The translations under genes and the position numbers were made by a program. This document shows positions 26,907 to 37,679 of a stretch of DNA of 64,000 bases, in pieces (within the stretch, counting starts at the first letter, position 1; each line of letters begins with the position of its first letter). A model generated the notes under the pieces. The model made no database searches. It saw only the letters and a program-made list of their open reading frames with translations, and had not been told where the DNA came from. Origin of the DNA: TOLSYN sp963849065 (lineage in GTDB: Bacteria > Acidobacteriota > Terriglobia > Terriglobales > Acidobacteriaceae); assembly GCA_963849065.1 (NCBI GenBank), contig CAWKFM010000005.1, positions 2,120,080 through 2,184,079 of the forward strand, in the 5' to 3' direction.

Positions 26907-27103
26907 TGTGGGGCGGCGCAGAGGTGGGCGGGGTGCTTCCCAGGTCAACGATGAAAGGCATCGGCGCGGACTTTGCCCAGAGGAAGACGGCAACTTTCGA
27001 ATTCCCGGGTGGCTGCCCTTTTGCCGCCCAACGCCGGTTCGTCAAAGACCATCTCAAACCCGAGCGACGGAAAACGTCGAATTGAAATAAGGGAGAAAAC
27101 CCG

Positions 27104-27589
27104 ATGCGTAAATTGCTTTTGATAGCCACATTGTCGCTGGGAGCCTTTGCCTTGGCCCAGGCCGGCGGCGGAGCGGGTGGCGGAGCAGCCGGAGGAGCGG
27201 GCACGGGAAGCCCAGGCAGCGGTGCCGGAAATGTGGGAACGGGCAGTGGTACACAGCAGCAGCCTGGGAACGGCGTGGGAACCGGAACCCAACCCGGAAG
27301 CATGGGCTCCGACACCGGAGTACAGCTTGGAGAACCGGGCAACAACAACCAATACGGCAATGGGACAGGCACCTCGACGAATCCGAATTCCAGCGGAGCC
27401 TACGAGAACGGCACGAATCCGAATTCCGCGAACCCGAATTCTGCTAACCCGACGAATTCGGAGAACCCTGGGTCCGGGAGTCCGGGATCGATGAGCAATC
27501 CGAACGGGACTCCCAGCAATCCGCAGGGAGCAGAGCCTGGTTCCCAGCCGGAAACGACAGAGCCAGGGTCAACCACAAATCCGCAATAG
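27104..27589 (+). CDS. Secreted Gly/Asn/Pro-rich low-complexity protein
   Basis: A 161-aa protein with a clear signal peptide (MRKLLLIATLSLGAFALAQA, cleavage after about residue 20). The rest is a Gly/Ala/Ser-rich stretch followed by repeated short Asn-Pro-Asn-Ser-(Ala/Glu) motifs and a Pro/Glu/Thr-rich end. Probably intrinsically disordered and cell-surface or periplasmic; no domain or catalytic motif is visible. Its own terminator follows. Confidence 0.7.
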   Translation: MRKLLLIATLSLGAFALAQAGGGAGGGAAGGAGTGSPGSGAGNVGTGSGTQQQPGNGVGTGTQPGSMGSDTGVQLGEPGNNNQYGNGTGTSTNPNSSGAYENGTNPNSANPNSANPTNSENPGSGSPGSMSNPNGTPSNPQGAEPGSQPETTEPGSTTNPQ

Positions 27590-27599
27590 CCTACTCACA

Positions 27600-27637
27600 G
27601 GATCAGCCGGTACAAGTTTCCGGCTGATCCGTTTTCT
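27600..27637 (+). terminator. Rho-independent terminator after the secreted-protein gene
   Basis: An 11-bp perfect stem, GGATCAGCCGG / CCGGCTGATCC, with a 9-nt loop, followed by GTTTTCT. It lies 11 nt after the stop codon. Confidence 0.9.
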
Positions 27638-27808
27638 AGCGCCGCAGGTGAACGACCATAATTGTTGGCCTGCGGTTTGACCCGTGGTTGTCCGGTCTCA
27701 TACACTGAATCCTTCGCGGTTGGCCATGGGGCCGTTGCGCGTACCGAAGAGCGTGAGCGAGCGGTTGCAGGCTACCAAAAAATCTTCAGAAGAATTAAGG
27801 CTATCCCT

Positions 27809-29161
27809 TTGACATCGAGCGATTTGACATCCAACGAAGCGACCTCGGGTGAAGCGACCTCCGCCGAGGCAACATCCGCCGAAACCCCTGCCGAAGTAGT
27901 CCAGAACCCGTGCGAGCGCGAAGTCTCGGTGGAGGTTTCCGCCGAAGCGGTGGGCCGGGAATGGAAAAAGGCCCTGGCGCGCTTCCAGAAGCATGCGCGC
28001 CTGCCCGGCTTCCGCCACGGGAAGGTTCCGCCGGGACTGATCCTCAAGAAGTTTGCCGACGACATCAAGTCTGAGGTGGTGGAGCACCTGGTTCCCACCG
28101 CGTTCCGCGAGGAGACGAAGAAGCAGAATTTAGTTCCGATTGGGCAGCCGCGGGTGGTGGAGCTCGAACTGGAAGAGGACAAGCCGCTGCGCTTCAAGGC
28201 GGTGTTTGAGATTCTGCCGCCGTTTGAAGTGCCCGGCTACCAGGAGATCAAGGTGGCGCACGAGCCGGTGGCCGTGAGCGACGAGGATGTGGACAAGGCC
28301 ATCACGGCGCTGCGCGAGCAGAACGCTACCTATGTGAATGTCGACGAGGACCGCGGGCTGGCCGATGGTGACTTCGGCTCGGTGGCGTTCAAGAGCACCA
28401 GCCCGGAAGAAGGCTCCGAGCCGGTGGAGATGAACGACGTGTTGGTGGATATCGGCGGGGCCAACACGCTTCCGGCGTTCAGCGAAAACCTGCGCGGCGC
28501 CAAGGCGGGCGAGACGCGGAGTTTCGACGTGACCTATGCCGAAGACTTTGGCGACCAGCGTCTGGCGGGCAAGACCCTGCACTATGAGGTCGAGGTGAAG
28601 GGCATCAAGACCAAGACCCTGCCGGAGCTGAACGAGGAGTGGGTGAAGGAGTTGAACCAGGAGGCGATGAACACTCCGGAGGATCTTCGCGCCCGGGTGC
28701 GCTCGGGGATGGAGCACGAAAAGCAGCACCAGGTTGAGAGCCGCATTAAGGATGAGCTGGTGCGCCAGCTGACCGACAAGTATCCGATCGACGTTCCGAC
28801 GATGCTGGTGGAGAACGCGGTCGACCAGAGGCTGGAGCGCGGATTGCGCTCGCTGATCGGGCAGGGGCTGCGAGCCGAAGACATCAAGCGGATGGACATG
28901 AGCAAGCTACGCGTGGGACAGCGCGAGGGCGCGTTGCGCGACGTGCGGGCCAATCTGCTGCTGGAAAAGGTCGCCGAGCTGGAAGGCATTACGGTGAGCG
29001 AAGAGGATGTGGACCAGGAAATCGCCGGGGCGGCGCAACAGTCCAAGCAAAGCCCGGTGGCGCTGCGCAAGCAGTTGGAGGAAAAAAACGGAATAGAGGG
29101 GTTGCGTTCGCAGCTGCGTTGCGACCGCGCGCTGGACTGGCTGTATAAGCACTCCGAGTAG
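27809..29161 (+). CDS. tig: Trigger factor (ribosome-associated chaperone)
   Basis: Peptidyl-prolyl isomerase and chaperone binding nascent chains at the ribosome. The ribosome-binding signature GFRHGKVP is in the N-terminal domain. An FKBP-like domain follows (DGDFGSVAF to GKTLHYEVEVKGIK), then the helical C-terminal domain. The reading frame extends 147 nt upstream without a plausible start. I chose TTG at 27809, with AAGG 8-9 nt upstream. That leaves a non-standard N-terminal leader of about 30 residues made of near-repeats of EATS, absent from typical trigger factors. First gene of tig-clpP-clpX-lon. Confidence 0.9.
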   Translation: MTSSDLTSNEATSGEATSAEATSAETPAEVVQNPCEREVSVEVSAEAVGREWKKALARFQKHARLPGFRHGKVPPGLILKKFADDIKSEVVEHLVPTAFREETKKQNLVPIGQPRVVELELEEDKPLRFKAVFEILPPFEVPGYQEIKVAHEPVAVSDEDVDKAITALREQNATYVNVDEDRGLADGDFGSVAFKSTSPEEGSEPVEMNDVLVDIGGANTLPAFSENLRGAKAGETRSFDVTYAEDFGDQRLAGKTLHYEVEVKGIKTKTLPELNEEWVKELNQEAMNTPEDLRARVRSGMEHEKQHQVESRIKDELVRQLTDKYPIDVPTMLVENAVDQRLERGLRSLIGQGLRAEDIKRMDMSKLRVGQREGALRDVRANLLLEKVAELEGITVSEEDVDQEIAGAAQQSKQSPVALRKQLEEKNGIEGLRSQLRCDRALDWLYKHSE

Positions 29162-29167
29162 GCAACG

Positions 29168-29207
29168 CCCCCCCTTCAAGCCAGAAACAGGCTTGAAGGG
29201 GCCACCC
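29168..29207. repeat. Dispersed intergenic hairpin, copy D
   Basis: Perfect 12-bp stem CCCCTTCAAGCC / GGCTTGAAGGGG around AGAAACA, then CCACCC. The inner TCAAGCC stem is shared with copy G. It starts right after the trigger factor stop codon. Confidence 0.75.
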
Positions 29208-29228
29208 GGCGGGATGGACAGATTGCTT

Positions 29229-29272
29229 CCCACCTTAGCGCCCGGAAGGCACGGCGCGAAGGTGGGGCACCC
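29229..29272. repeat. Dispersed intergenic hairpin, copy E
   Basis: Stem CCCACCTTAGCGCC / GGCGCGAAGGTGGG (one mismatch), then GCACCC. It lies between tig and clpP, 21 nt after copy D in the same orientation. Confidence 0.7.
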
Positions 29273-29427
29273 ATCCGTATCGCCATGCTGGTAACGCTGC
29301 GCTGCCGGCGCTGGTAAAGAAATTCGTAAACTGCCGCGCCCTGAATCGATTGAGCGCATCGAATCGGGGGAGCGGTTTTTCCAGACCGGGGGCTGGCCTC
29401 CGGGTACGTTAAAAGGAGCCGGATACT

Positions 29428-30018
29428 ATGCTTGTGCCGATGGTGATCGAGCAGACCAGCAGGGGCGAGCGCGCCTATGACATCTACTCCCGGTTGCTCA
29501 GAGACAACATTATTTTTCTGGGCACGCCGATTGATGACAACGTTGCCAACCTGATCATCGCCCAGCTGCTGTTTCTCTCCGCTGAGGACCCGGAAAAAGA
29601 TATTTCGCTGTACATCAACTCGCCGGGCGGATCGATTACGGCGGGGATGGCGATTTATGACACGATGCAGTTCATCCGTAATGATGTGGTGACGATCTGC
29701 ATCGGGCAGGCCGCCTCGATGGGCGCGATGCTGCTGGCGGCAGGAGCGGCGGGCAAGCGTTATGCCCTGCCGACCTCGCGTATTCTGATTCATCAGCCGC
29801 TGATTATGGGCGGAGGGATTTCGGGACAGGCGACCGACATCGACATCCACGCGCGCGAGATTCTGCGCATGCGGGAGCTGATGAACCAGCTGATGGCCAA
29901 GCATACCGGTCAGGTGCTGGAGAAGGTGGAGCGCGACACCGAGCGCGACTTCATCATGAACGCCCAGCAGTCGAAGGAATACGGGATTGTGGACGACATC
30001 ATCTACAAGCACAAGTAG
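29428..30018 (+). CDS. clpP: ATP-dependent Clp protease proteolytic subunit
   Basis: Self-compartmentalised serine protease working with ClpX/ClpA. The catalytic triad is visible: S97 in GQAASMGAML, H122 in LPTSRILIHQPL and Asp in ERDTERDF (about 170). The length of 196 aa is normal, with almost no propeptide. AAGGAG lies upstream of the ATG. clpX follows after a 316-nt gap. Confidence 0.97.
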   Translation: MLVPMVIEQTSRGERAYDIYSRLLRDNIIFLGTPIDDNVANLIIAQLLFLSAEDPEKDISLYINSPGGSITAGMAIYDTMQFIRNDVVTICIGQAASMGAMLLAAGAAGKRYALPTSRILIHQPLIMGGGISGQATDIDIHAREILRMRELMNQLMAKHTGQVLEKVERDTERDFIMNAQQSKEYGIVDDIIYKHK

Positions 30019-30334
30019 AGGATCGGCGAAGCGGAAGTGAGGGGGCGCGGCCCGCTCGCTTTACGGGGAAGCGGATTTGGAGCAAGATGTTGTGGCGGGG
30101 TTACCTGAGTTCCTCAAGGGGAAACTTTGGTTACCCGCGCGAAACGAGGGTTGGGCATCGAAACGGGGCTCCAGCGACTCTTATGTAAGTAGCTGGGGTT
30201 TGCAGGCGTCAGGCGGGCGGTTCCGCCGGATGCAGTCCGGCCGCAGGTTGCAAGTTGATTCAAGGGGCAGCACGCAGGGCCCAAGGCCAGCTTCTAAAAA
30301 TCCGGTTACGCCGGGAAAGTAATAGGAGTTACGA
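30019..30334. other. clpP-clpX intergenic region
   Basis: 316 nt without a supported gene. The short plus-strand frame here has no ribosome site and no recognisable product. The gap is long enough for a separate clpX promoter, but I see no convincing elements. Confidence 0.5.
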
Positions 30335-31612
30335 GTGAGATCAAGGTCTGGTTCCGACGAAGTATTAAGATGTTCGTTCTGCCACAAGTCTCAGGATGCG
30401 GTTGCGAAACTGATCTCTTCGCCCTCCGATTATCCGCGCGCATACATCTGCGACGAATGCGTCGCGGTATGCAATTCGATTCTGGAAGATGACCGCGGAG
30501 AGGCGCAGACCGCGGCCACCCCGAACCATTTGCCCAAGCCGCAGGAGGTCAAGACCTTCCTGGACGAGTATGTGATCGGGCAGGAGCGGACGAAGAAAAA
30601 GCTGGCGGTGGCGGTTTACAACCACTACAAGCGGATCTACATGAACCGCACGCGCACCAGTGAGATCGAGCTGTCCAAGTCCAACATTCTGCTGATTGGC
30701 CCGACGGGAACCGGCAAGACCTTGCTGGCCCAGACGCTGGCCAAGATGCTGGACGTGCCGTTTGCCATTGTGGACGCGACGACGCTGACCGAGGCCGGCT
30801 ACGTGGGCGAGGATGTGGAAAACATCATCCTCAAGCTGCTGCAGTCCGCCGATGGCGACGTGGCACGCGCCCAGACGGGGATCATCTACATCGACGAGAT
30901 CGACAAGATCGGCCGCAAGGACGAGAACCCGTCGATCACGCGCGACGTCTCCGGCGAAGGGGTGCAGCAGGCGCTGCTGAAGATTCTGGAGGGGACGGTA
31001 GCCAACGTTCCGCCGCAGGGCGGGCGCAAGCATCCGCACCAGGAGTTCACCCCGGTGGACACCACCAACATCCTGTTCATCGTGGGCGGGGCGTTTGTGG
31101 GCCTGGAGAAGGTGATCGAGCGGCGCATCGGCAAGCGCAGCGTGGGCTTTAAGACCGGCGAAGAAGCCGAGCGCGAGCAGGTTGTTGCGCCGAGCCGGCG
31201 CGACGACGAGATGCTGCAACTGGCCCAGCCGATGGACCTGGTCAAGTTTGGGCTGATCCCGGAGTTCATCGGGCGGCTGCCGGTGATGGGCGTGCTGAGC
31301 GACCTGGACGAGTCCGCACTGGTGCAGATTCTGACCAAGCCGCGCAACGCCATTGTGAAACAGTATCAGCGGCTGTTCGAGTTTGAAAACGTGAAGCTGC
31401 GCTTCTCCGACGAAGCGCTGACGGCGGTAGCCCGCGAAGCCATGAACCGCAAGGTGGGCGCCCGCGGACTGCGCATGATTCTGGAAGAGCTGATGCTCGA
31501 CCTGATGTACCAGCTGCCGGGGCAGAAAAAGATCAAGGAGTTCGAGGTAACCCGGGAGATGGTGGAACAGCGCAACGTATCAATGCCTCGGATTGAGAAG
31601 CAGGCGTCCTAG
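30335..31612 (+). CDS. clpX: ATP-dependent Clp protease ATP-binding subunit ClpX
   Basis: AAA+ unfoldase feeding substrates to ClpP. The N-terminal zinc-binding domain has C13-x2-C16 and C39-x2-C42. The Walker A GPTGTGKTLL and Walker B IIYIDEIDKI are present, and the C-terminal domain has GARGLRMILEE. The IGF-type ClpP-binding loop cannot be assigned with certainty; IGKRSVGF is in the expected region. The length is 425 aa. Starts at GTG with AGGAG 8 nt upstream. Confidence 0.97.
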   Translation: MRSRSGSDEVLRCSFCHKSQDAVAKLISSPSDYPRAYICDECVAVCNSILEDDRGEAQTAATPNHLPKPQEVKTFLDEYVIGQERTKKKLAVAVYNHYKRIYMNRTRTSEIELSKSNILLIGPTGTGKTLLAQTLAKMLDVPFAIVDATTLTEAGYVGEDVENIILKLLQSADGDVARAQTGIIYIDEIDKIGRKDENPSITRDVSGEGVQQALLKILEGTVANVPPQGGRKHPHQEFTPVDTTNILFIVGGAFVGLEKVIERRIGKRSVGFKTGEEAEREQVVAPSRRDDEMLQLAQPMDLVKFGLIPEFIGRLPVMGVLSDLDESALVQILTKPRNAIVKQYQRLFEFENVKLRFSDEALTAVAREAMNRKVGARGLRMILEELMLDLMYQLPGQKKIKEFEVTREMVEQRNVSMPRIEKQAS

Positions 31613-31634
31613 GCGGAGGCTGCACAGGACCAGG

Positions 31635-31666
31635 GGCCCAGCCGCCGGTGGCTGGGCCTGTTTTTT
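31635..31666 (+). terminator. Rho-independent terminator after clpX
   Basis: A 9-bp stem, GGCCCAGCC / GGCTGGGCC, then TG and a run of six T. It lies about 22 nt past the clpX stop codon, so lon probably has its own promoter. Confidence 0.9.
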
Positions 31667-31677
31667 GGGGACGATCA

Positions 31678-31715
31678 TCCCGCATCTGCCAAAGGCGGGC
31701 AGATATGGGGTACCC
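31678..31715. repeat. Dispersed intergenic hairpin, copy F
   Basis: CCCGCATCTGCC / GGGCAGATATGGGG with an AAAGGC loop, then TACCC. Closest in sequence to copy B. Confidence 0.6.
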
Positions 31716-31964
31716 AACGACGGGAATGTTGCTCCCCGGCTTGGGTTACAAAGGAATGGGGGATTCGAGTGGCGCGTGGAAAATTCCCGGCGCGGCAGTG
31801 GATTCCAATTTAGCCCGGAATCGAATGAATGGAGCAGAGTAACTCGAGCAAGGCATGTTGCCGCCGATATAGGGTTGTAGTAGGCTCGAATGCAATCAGT
31901 GGAATCCGTCAGGTGGGTATTGCCTAAAGTGCAAACACGCGGGCCACGGGGGAAGTGAGGCTGA
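31716..31964. promoter_or_regulatory. Presumed lon promoter region
   Basis: With the clpX terminator and hairpin F, this completes the 352-nt clpX-lon gap. No gene is supported. No exact CIRCE or other heat-shock operator is visible, and the -35/-10 elements cannot be fixed. Confidence 0.35.
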
Positions 31965-34364
<2,400 letters not shown>

Positions 34365-34385
34365 AAAAGCGCTACGCTGATTGCA

Positions 34386-34418
34386 AGAGCCCGCCAGAAG
34401 ATGGCGGGCTCTTTGTTT
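34386..34418 (+). terminator. Rho-independent terminator after lon
   Basis: An 11-bp stem, AGAGCCCGCCA / TGGCGGGCTCT, with a GAAGA loop, followed by TTGTTT. Confidence 0.92.
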
Positions 34419-34492
34419 ATGTGGGATTGTGAGTGACTTGGCGACATGTGCCCCGGTAAGAGATAGAAAGCAAACACAGTCGCAAGGTCAAA

Positions 34493-34532
34493 GGCCCCAC
34501 TCAAGCCAAAAGAAGGCTTGAATGGGCCACCC
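34493..34532. repeat. Dispersed intergenic hairpin, copy G
   Basis: CCCCAC then stem TCAAGCC / GGCTTGA with an AAAAGAA loop, then ATGGGCCACCC. It lies between the convergent lon and TonB-receptor genes and shares its inner stem with copy D. Confidence 0.7.
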
Positions 34533-34557
34533 GCCGTGGCTGCTTCTCCACCGGGAT

Positions 34558-36888
34558 TTAATAGTGGAAGCGGTAGCGGAGCTCGAGGTAGAGCTGGCGG
34601 GGCAGGTTCCAGTGGAAGCCGCCGTAGGTGAGGCTGTCGTCGTAGATGACGCGACGGTTGGTGACGTTGAGGGCGGTGACGCTGGCGGTAACGCGCTTGC
34701 CGAAATCCTTGCCCAACGCGAGATCGAAGGTGGTGTGGCCGGGGAGGTAGGCGCCCAGGTAGGGCCAGCCGGGAGTGCCTTGCAGTCCGTTGCTGAAGCC
34801 GGAGCCGTAGTAGATGTTGGTGGAGGCATAGGCGCTCCACGGAAGGGTAACGTAGCCGCCCACGTTGAGGGTGTTGCGCTGATCGTGGTCGAGCGGGCAA
34901 AGGTAGGGGGTGGTGCCGTTGGGAAGCGGCGCGCAGACGACGGTGTTATTCAGACCGCCGGTGATGACGCCGCCGCCTTCGGCAATCTGATTGGAGTAGG
35001 CGAGGTGAAGCTGGACGCGGTGGGCGATGCGGGGCGAGCGCAGGGTGAGTTCCCAAGCGCGAATCAGGGCGCGGGTATCGGTGAGGGGGAAAAAGATGTT
35101 GGAGGCTCCGATGTTGTTGTGGTCGAGAAAATTGGCGACGTCGGTTTGGAAGGTATCGGCGTCGAGGTCCCATCCGCGATAGGGGATGGAGACGCCGAAC
35201 TGATGTTCTTCGTCGCGCTCGCCGTGGAGCGGCAGAAAGACGCACGCGCCCGGCATGTCACACAGGGACTCCAGTTCGCCGGAGACGGTTTCGATGGGCG
35301 GCGCCTGATAGTAGTGTCCGTAGAAGGCGCGGAAGGTCCAGCGGATTTTGGGGATGGTGAGGGTGGCTCCGAAGCGCGGGCTGATGGCGGACTCGGAGAC
35401 GGGCGGCACTGCACCGGGAGGAAAATTGCCTTCGGCGAATCGGGTGGGGCGCATGCCGGCCGAGAGCGTGAACCAGGAATAGGGATGGAACTTGTCATCG
35501 ATGTAGAAGGTTTCGAGATTGGCGTTGGGGCTCTCGTGGATGGTGAAGGGCGGATTTCCGCTGCCGTCGTTGAAGATGGCGCCGAAGGTCTGGCGGTCGC
35601 TCTGGTAGAAGCCGAGGACTCCAGCCTGCAGATCGTTCATTTTGTAATTGGCTGCGAAGGTGGCCTGGCCTCCGGCGTAGGTGGAGGAGCGGTCTTCCGT
35701 GGTGGCGATGGGAATGTCGTGGGGATCGCTGGCGTAGTCGCCGCTGTTGTAGTGGTAGAAGGGCGAGACCGTAGTGAGGAGATGCCCATTGAAGGTGTGC
35801 AGCCAGGTGAAGAGGATTCCGAGGTCGGTCTCGGTCTGGTTATCGCGCAGGCCGATGCTGGGGTATCCGTTGGGATTTGAGTTTTCAAAGTCGTTGGGAT
35901 TGGGATCGTAGGGGATCTGGAAATAGTCGCGGCGGAAGGTAGTGACGAGGCGGAGCTGATTGGAGGGATCGGCGTTGTAGATGAGGTTGCTCATGGCGCC
36001 GGCGCCGTTGAGGGCATCGTGCACCACCTGGGGAACGGGCGGTTGGAGTCCGAGATTGCTGCGGTTGCCGTTGATGCTCTCGTAGTAGGCGAAGCGGCTG
36101 GTGTGGCCGCCGAAGCTGAGCTGATCGTCGGTCTGGTAGAAGTTGCCGCCGGTGAGGACGAACTCGGCGTCGTTGTTGCGCTCGAATCCGGTGCGGGGGA
36201 TGACGTTGAAGACTCCGTAGGTGCGGTCGCCAAATTCGGCTCCGTAGCTGCCGCGATTGACTTCGACGTAGTCGAGGTCCTTGGGATCAAACTGGGGTCC
36301 GAGGTTTTGCGCGATGGCAGTGTTGATGACGGGAATGCCGTCGAGGAGCCAGGTGGTTTGATGGCCGCCGCGCATGTGCAGCATGTCGTGCGTGACGTAG
36401 GCTCCGGGAACGTAGTCGGTGATCATGGCCAGGCTGTTGGTGACGTCGGCGCCGGGGGTGCGCTCGATGTCCTGGGCGCTGACCAGGGTGACGGGGGTGA
36501 AGCTGTCGGTGGCGATGACTGGAGGCGCAGCGGAGACGCTGACATTCTCACTGGCACCGGCTACGGGCAATTGAAGGTGAACGACGGGCACGGAGCCGGA
36601 GATGACGATGAGCGCCTGCGAATTCTGCGCGAAGCCCGGGCTGACGGCGCTGACGGAGTATTCGCCGAGAGGGACGGCGTTGAATTGGAATTCGCCGTCG
36701 GCTCCGGTGGTGGCGGTTTTTGACCAGTCGGACGATTTGGCTTTGAGCGTCACCGTAGCGTTTTGGATGGGGCGATGCTGCGGGTCGTGCACCACGCCGC
36801 GGACGGCTCCGTAATCATTGGCGAAGGCAGCGGTAGCGATGAGAATGAAAAATGCGGCGAGAGATAGTAAGAAAGCACGAAGAGACAT
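34558..36888 (-). CDS. TonB-dependent outer-membrane receptor with carboxypeptidase-like domain
   Basis: About 776 aa. A signal peptide (1-24) is followed by a carboxypeptidase-regulatory-like beta-sandwich (about 26-105, GVVHDPQHRPIQNATVTL), a plug domain (about 130-240, with MRGGHQTTWLLDGIPV) and a 22-strand-type barrel ending in a C-terminal aromatic, LRYRFHY. This architecture is common in Acidobacteriota and Bacteroidota receptors. The substrate is unknown. I chose ATG 36888 (GGAGA 8 nt upstream); the frame continues upstream without a signal peptide. The Cys/His-rich gene upstream on the same strand hints at a metal ligand, which is an inference. Confidence 0.88.
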   Translation of the reverse strand: MSLRAFLLSLAAFFILIATAAFANDYGAVRGVVHDPQHRPIQNATVTLKAKSSDWSKTATTGADGEFQFNAVPLGEYSVSAVSPGFAQNSQALIVISGSVPVVHLQLPVAGASENVSVSAAPPVIATDSFTPVTLVSAQDIERTPGADVTNSLAMITDYVPGAYVTHDMLHMRGGHQTTWLLDGIPVINTAIAQNLGPQFDPKDLDYVEVNRGSYGAEFGDRTYGVFNVIPRTGFERNNDAEFVLTGGNFYQTDDQLSFGGHTSRFAYYESINGNRSNLGLQPPVPQVVHDALNGAGAMSNLIYNADPSNQLRLVTTFRRDYFQIPYDPNPNDFENSNPNGYPSIGLRDNQTETDLGILFTWLHTFNGHLLTTVSPFYHYNSGDYASDPHDIPIATTEDRSSTYAGGQATFAANYKMNDLQAGVLGFYQSDRQTFGAIFNDGSGNPPFTIHESPNANLETFYIDDKFHPYSWFTLSAGMRPTRFAEGNFPPGAVPPVSESAISPRFGATLTIPKIRWTFRAFYGHYYQAPPIETVSGELESLCDMPGACVFLPLHGERDEEHQFGVSIPYRGWDLDADTFQTDVANFLDHNNIGASNIFFPLTDTRALIRAWELTLRSPRIAHRVQLHLAYSNQIAEGGGVITGGLNNTVVCAPLPNGTTPYLCPLDHDQRNTLNVGGYVTLPWSAYASTNIYYGSGFSNGLQGTPGWPYLGAYLPGHTTFDLALGKDFGKRVTASVTALNVTNRRVIYDDSLTYGGFHWNLPRQLYLELRYRFHY

Positions 36889-37026
36889 TGCGATTCTCCA
36901 ACGTCGCGCACGCAAGCGTATAGGCCTAGCGAGCCGGCAAGAAGGTTCGGCAATCGATACCGGGGCATGCGGCAGCCGCGACCAGATAGCGCCACAAAAT
37001 CCCACGGTGATTGGATGAGCTGTCGG

Positions 37027-37392
37027 CTAAAGGGGCAAGCTGGGCGGGTCGCGTCCTGAGGTACGGATGCGGTCATGGAAGACGGCGGAGGCCGCCGCGA
37101 TGGGCGCGGTGAAATCCACGGAGGGCGGCTGACTGGAGAAGCGCTTTTCGACCTCGGCAGCGTTGGCAGAGTGGATCACCGAGACGAGCAGATGGCAGGG
37201 GCACCGCGGAGAATTGTCATGAAATCCGGGGCCGGCGGAATTGCGGCGCGCCATGCAGCAGGTGCAGCCATGATGCTTGCCGTGGCTGCGGCAGCAGGGG
37301 GGCAGATCGAATTCCGTCGTCACCAGAACGACTGGAGTGATGTAGCCCCAGAGAAGGATGACCAGGACGAGATTGGCCAACGAGCGCCGCAT
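37027..37392 (-). CDS. Small Cys/His-rich membrane or exported protein
   Basis: A 121-aa protein. It has an N-terminal hydrophobic helix or signal (about 6-26), then a dense Cys/His region (PPCCRSHGKHHGCTCCM at about 32-48, and CPCH near 64) and an unremarkable tail. The pattern suggests metal binding in the periplasm and resembles short DUF2946-like proteins next to outer-membrane receptors, though I cannot assign the family firmly. It lies about 140 nt upstream of the TonB-dependent receptor on the same strand, so the two may form a uptake pair. Confidence 0.65.
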   Translation of the reverse strand: MRRSLANLVLVILLWGYITPVVLVTTEFDLPPCCRSHGKHHGCTCCMARRNSAGPGFHDNSPRCPCHLLVSVIHSANAAEVEKRFSSQPPSVDFTAPIAAASAVFHDRIRTSGRDPPSLPL

Positions 37393-37550
37393 CGATGCTG
37401 AATACTAGCACAGCAGGCCGCAGGCGACGGAGAGATTGGCAGTGGAGCGGCTGCTGTGCGAAACTGATTAGGCTCCGAGGCTAGAGTATTTTCTCCCGCA
37501 GAGCCGCTGGTTGCGCGCGGTTCTTCACGCTGCGGCAGATTCATGGAAAA

Positions 37551-37639
37551 GCCGGGATGGCGAAACTGGCAGACGCAGCGGACTTAAAATCCGCAGGCCC
37601 GAAAGGGCTGTGGGGGTTCAAGTCCCCCTCCCGGTACCA
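37551..37639 (+). tRNA. tRNA-Leu (anticodon UAA)
   Basis: An 89-nt cloverleaf with encoded CCA. Acceptor arm GCCGGGA / TCCCGGT, anticodon stem GCGGA / TCCGC around CTTAAAA (anticodon TAA), a long variable arm (GGCCC-GAAA-GGGCT) typical of class II tRNAs, and T arm GGGGG-TTCAAGT-CCCCC. A tyrosine recombinase gene lies 41 nt downstream on the opposite strand, so its 3' end is a likely integration site. Confidence 0.95.
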
Positions 37640-37679
37640 TAAAGCTTTCAGAATGTGTTGCTTGCAAATTCGCATGTGG

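Larger units (their letters stand above)
26696..27103. other. Intergenic region with tandem repeats and hairpin C
   Basis: About 400 nt without a supported gene. It contains the 24-bp tandem repeat (26780-26860) and hairpin C, and should carry the promoter of the downstream secreted-protein gene. A plus-strand reading frame continuing from the antisense of the glycosylase gene crosses this area, but its sequence is driven by the repeats. Confidence 0.6.

Noticed and set aside
30077..30322. 81-aa frame between clpP and clpX
   Set aside because: No ribosome site, no conserved features; likely untranslated.
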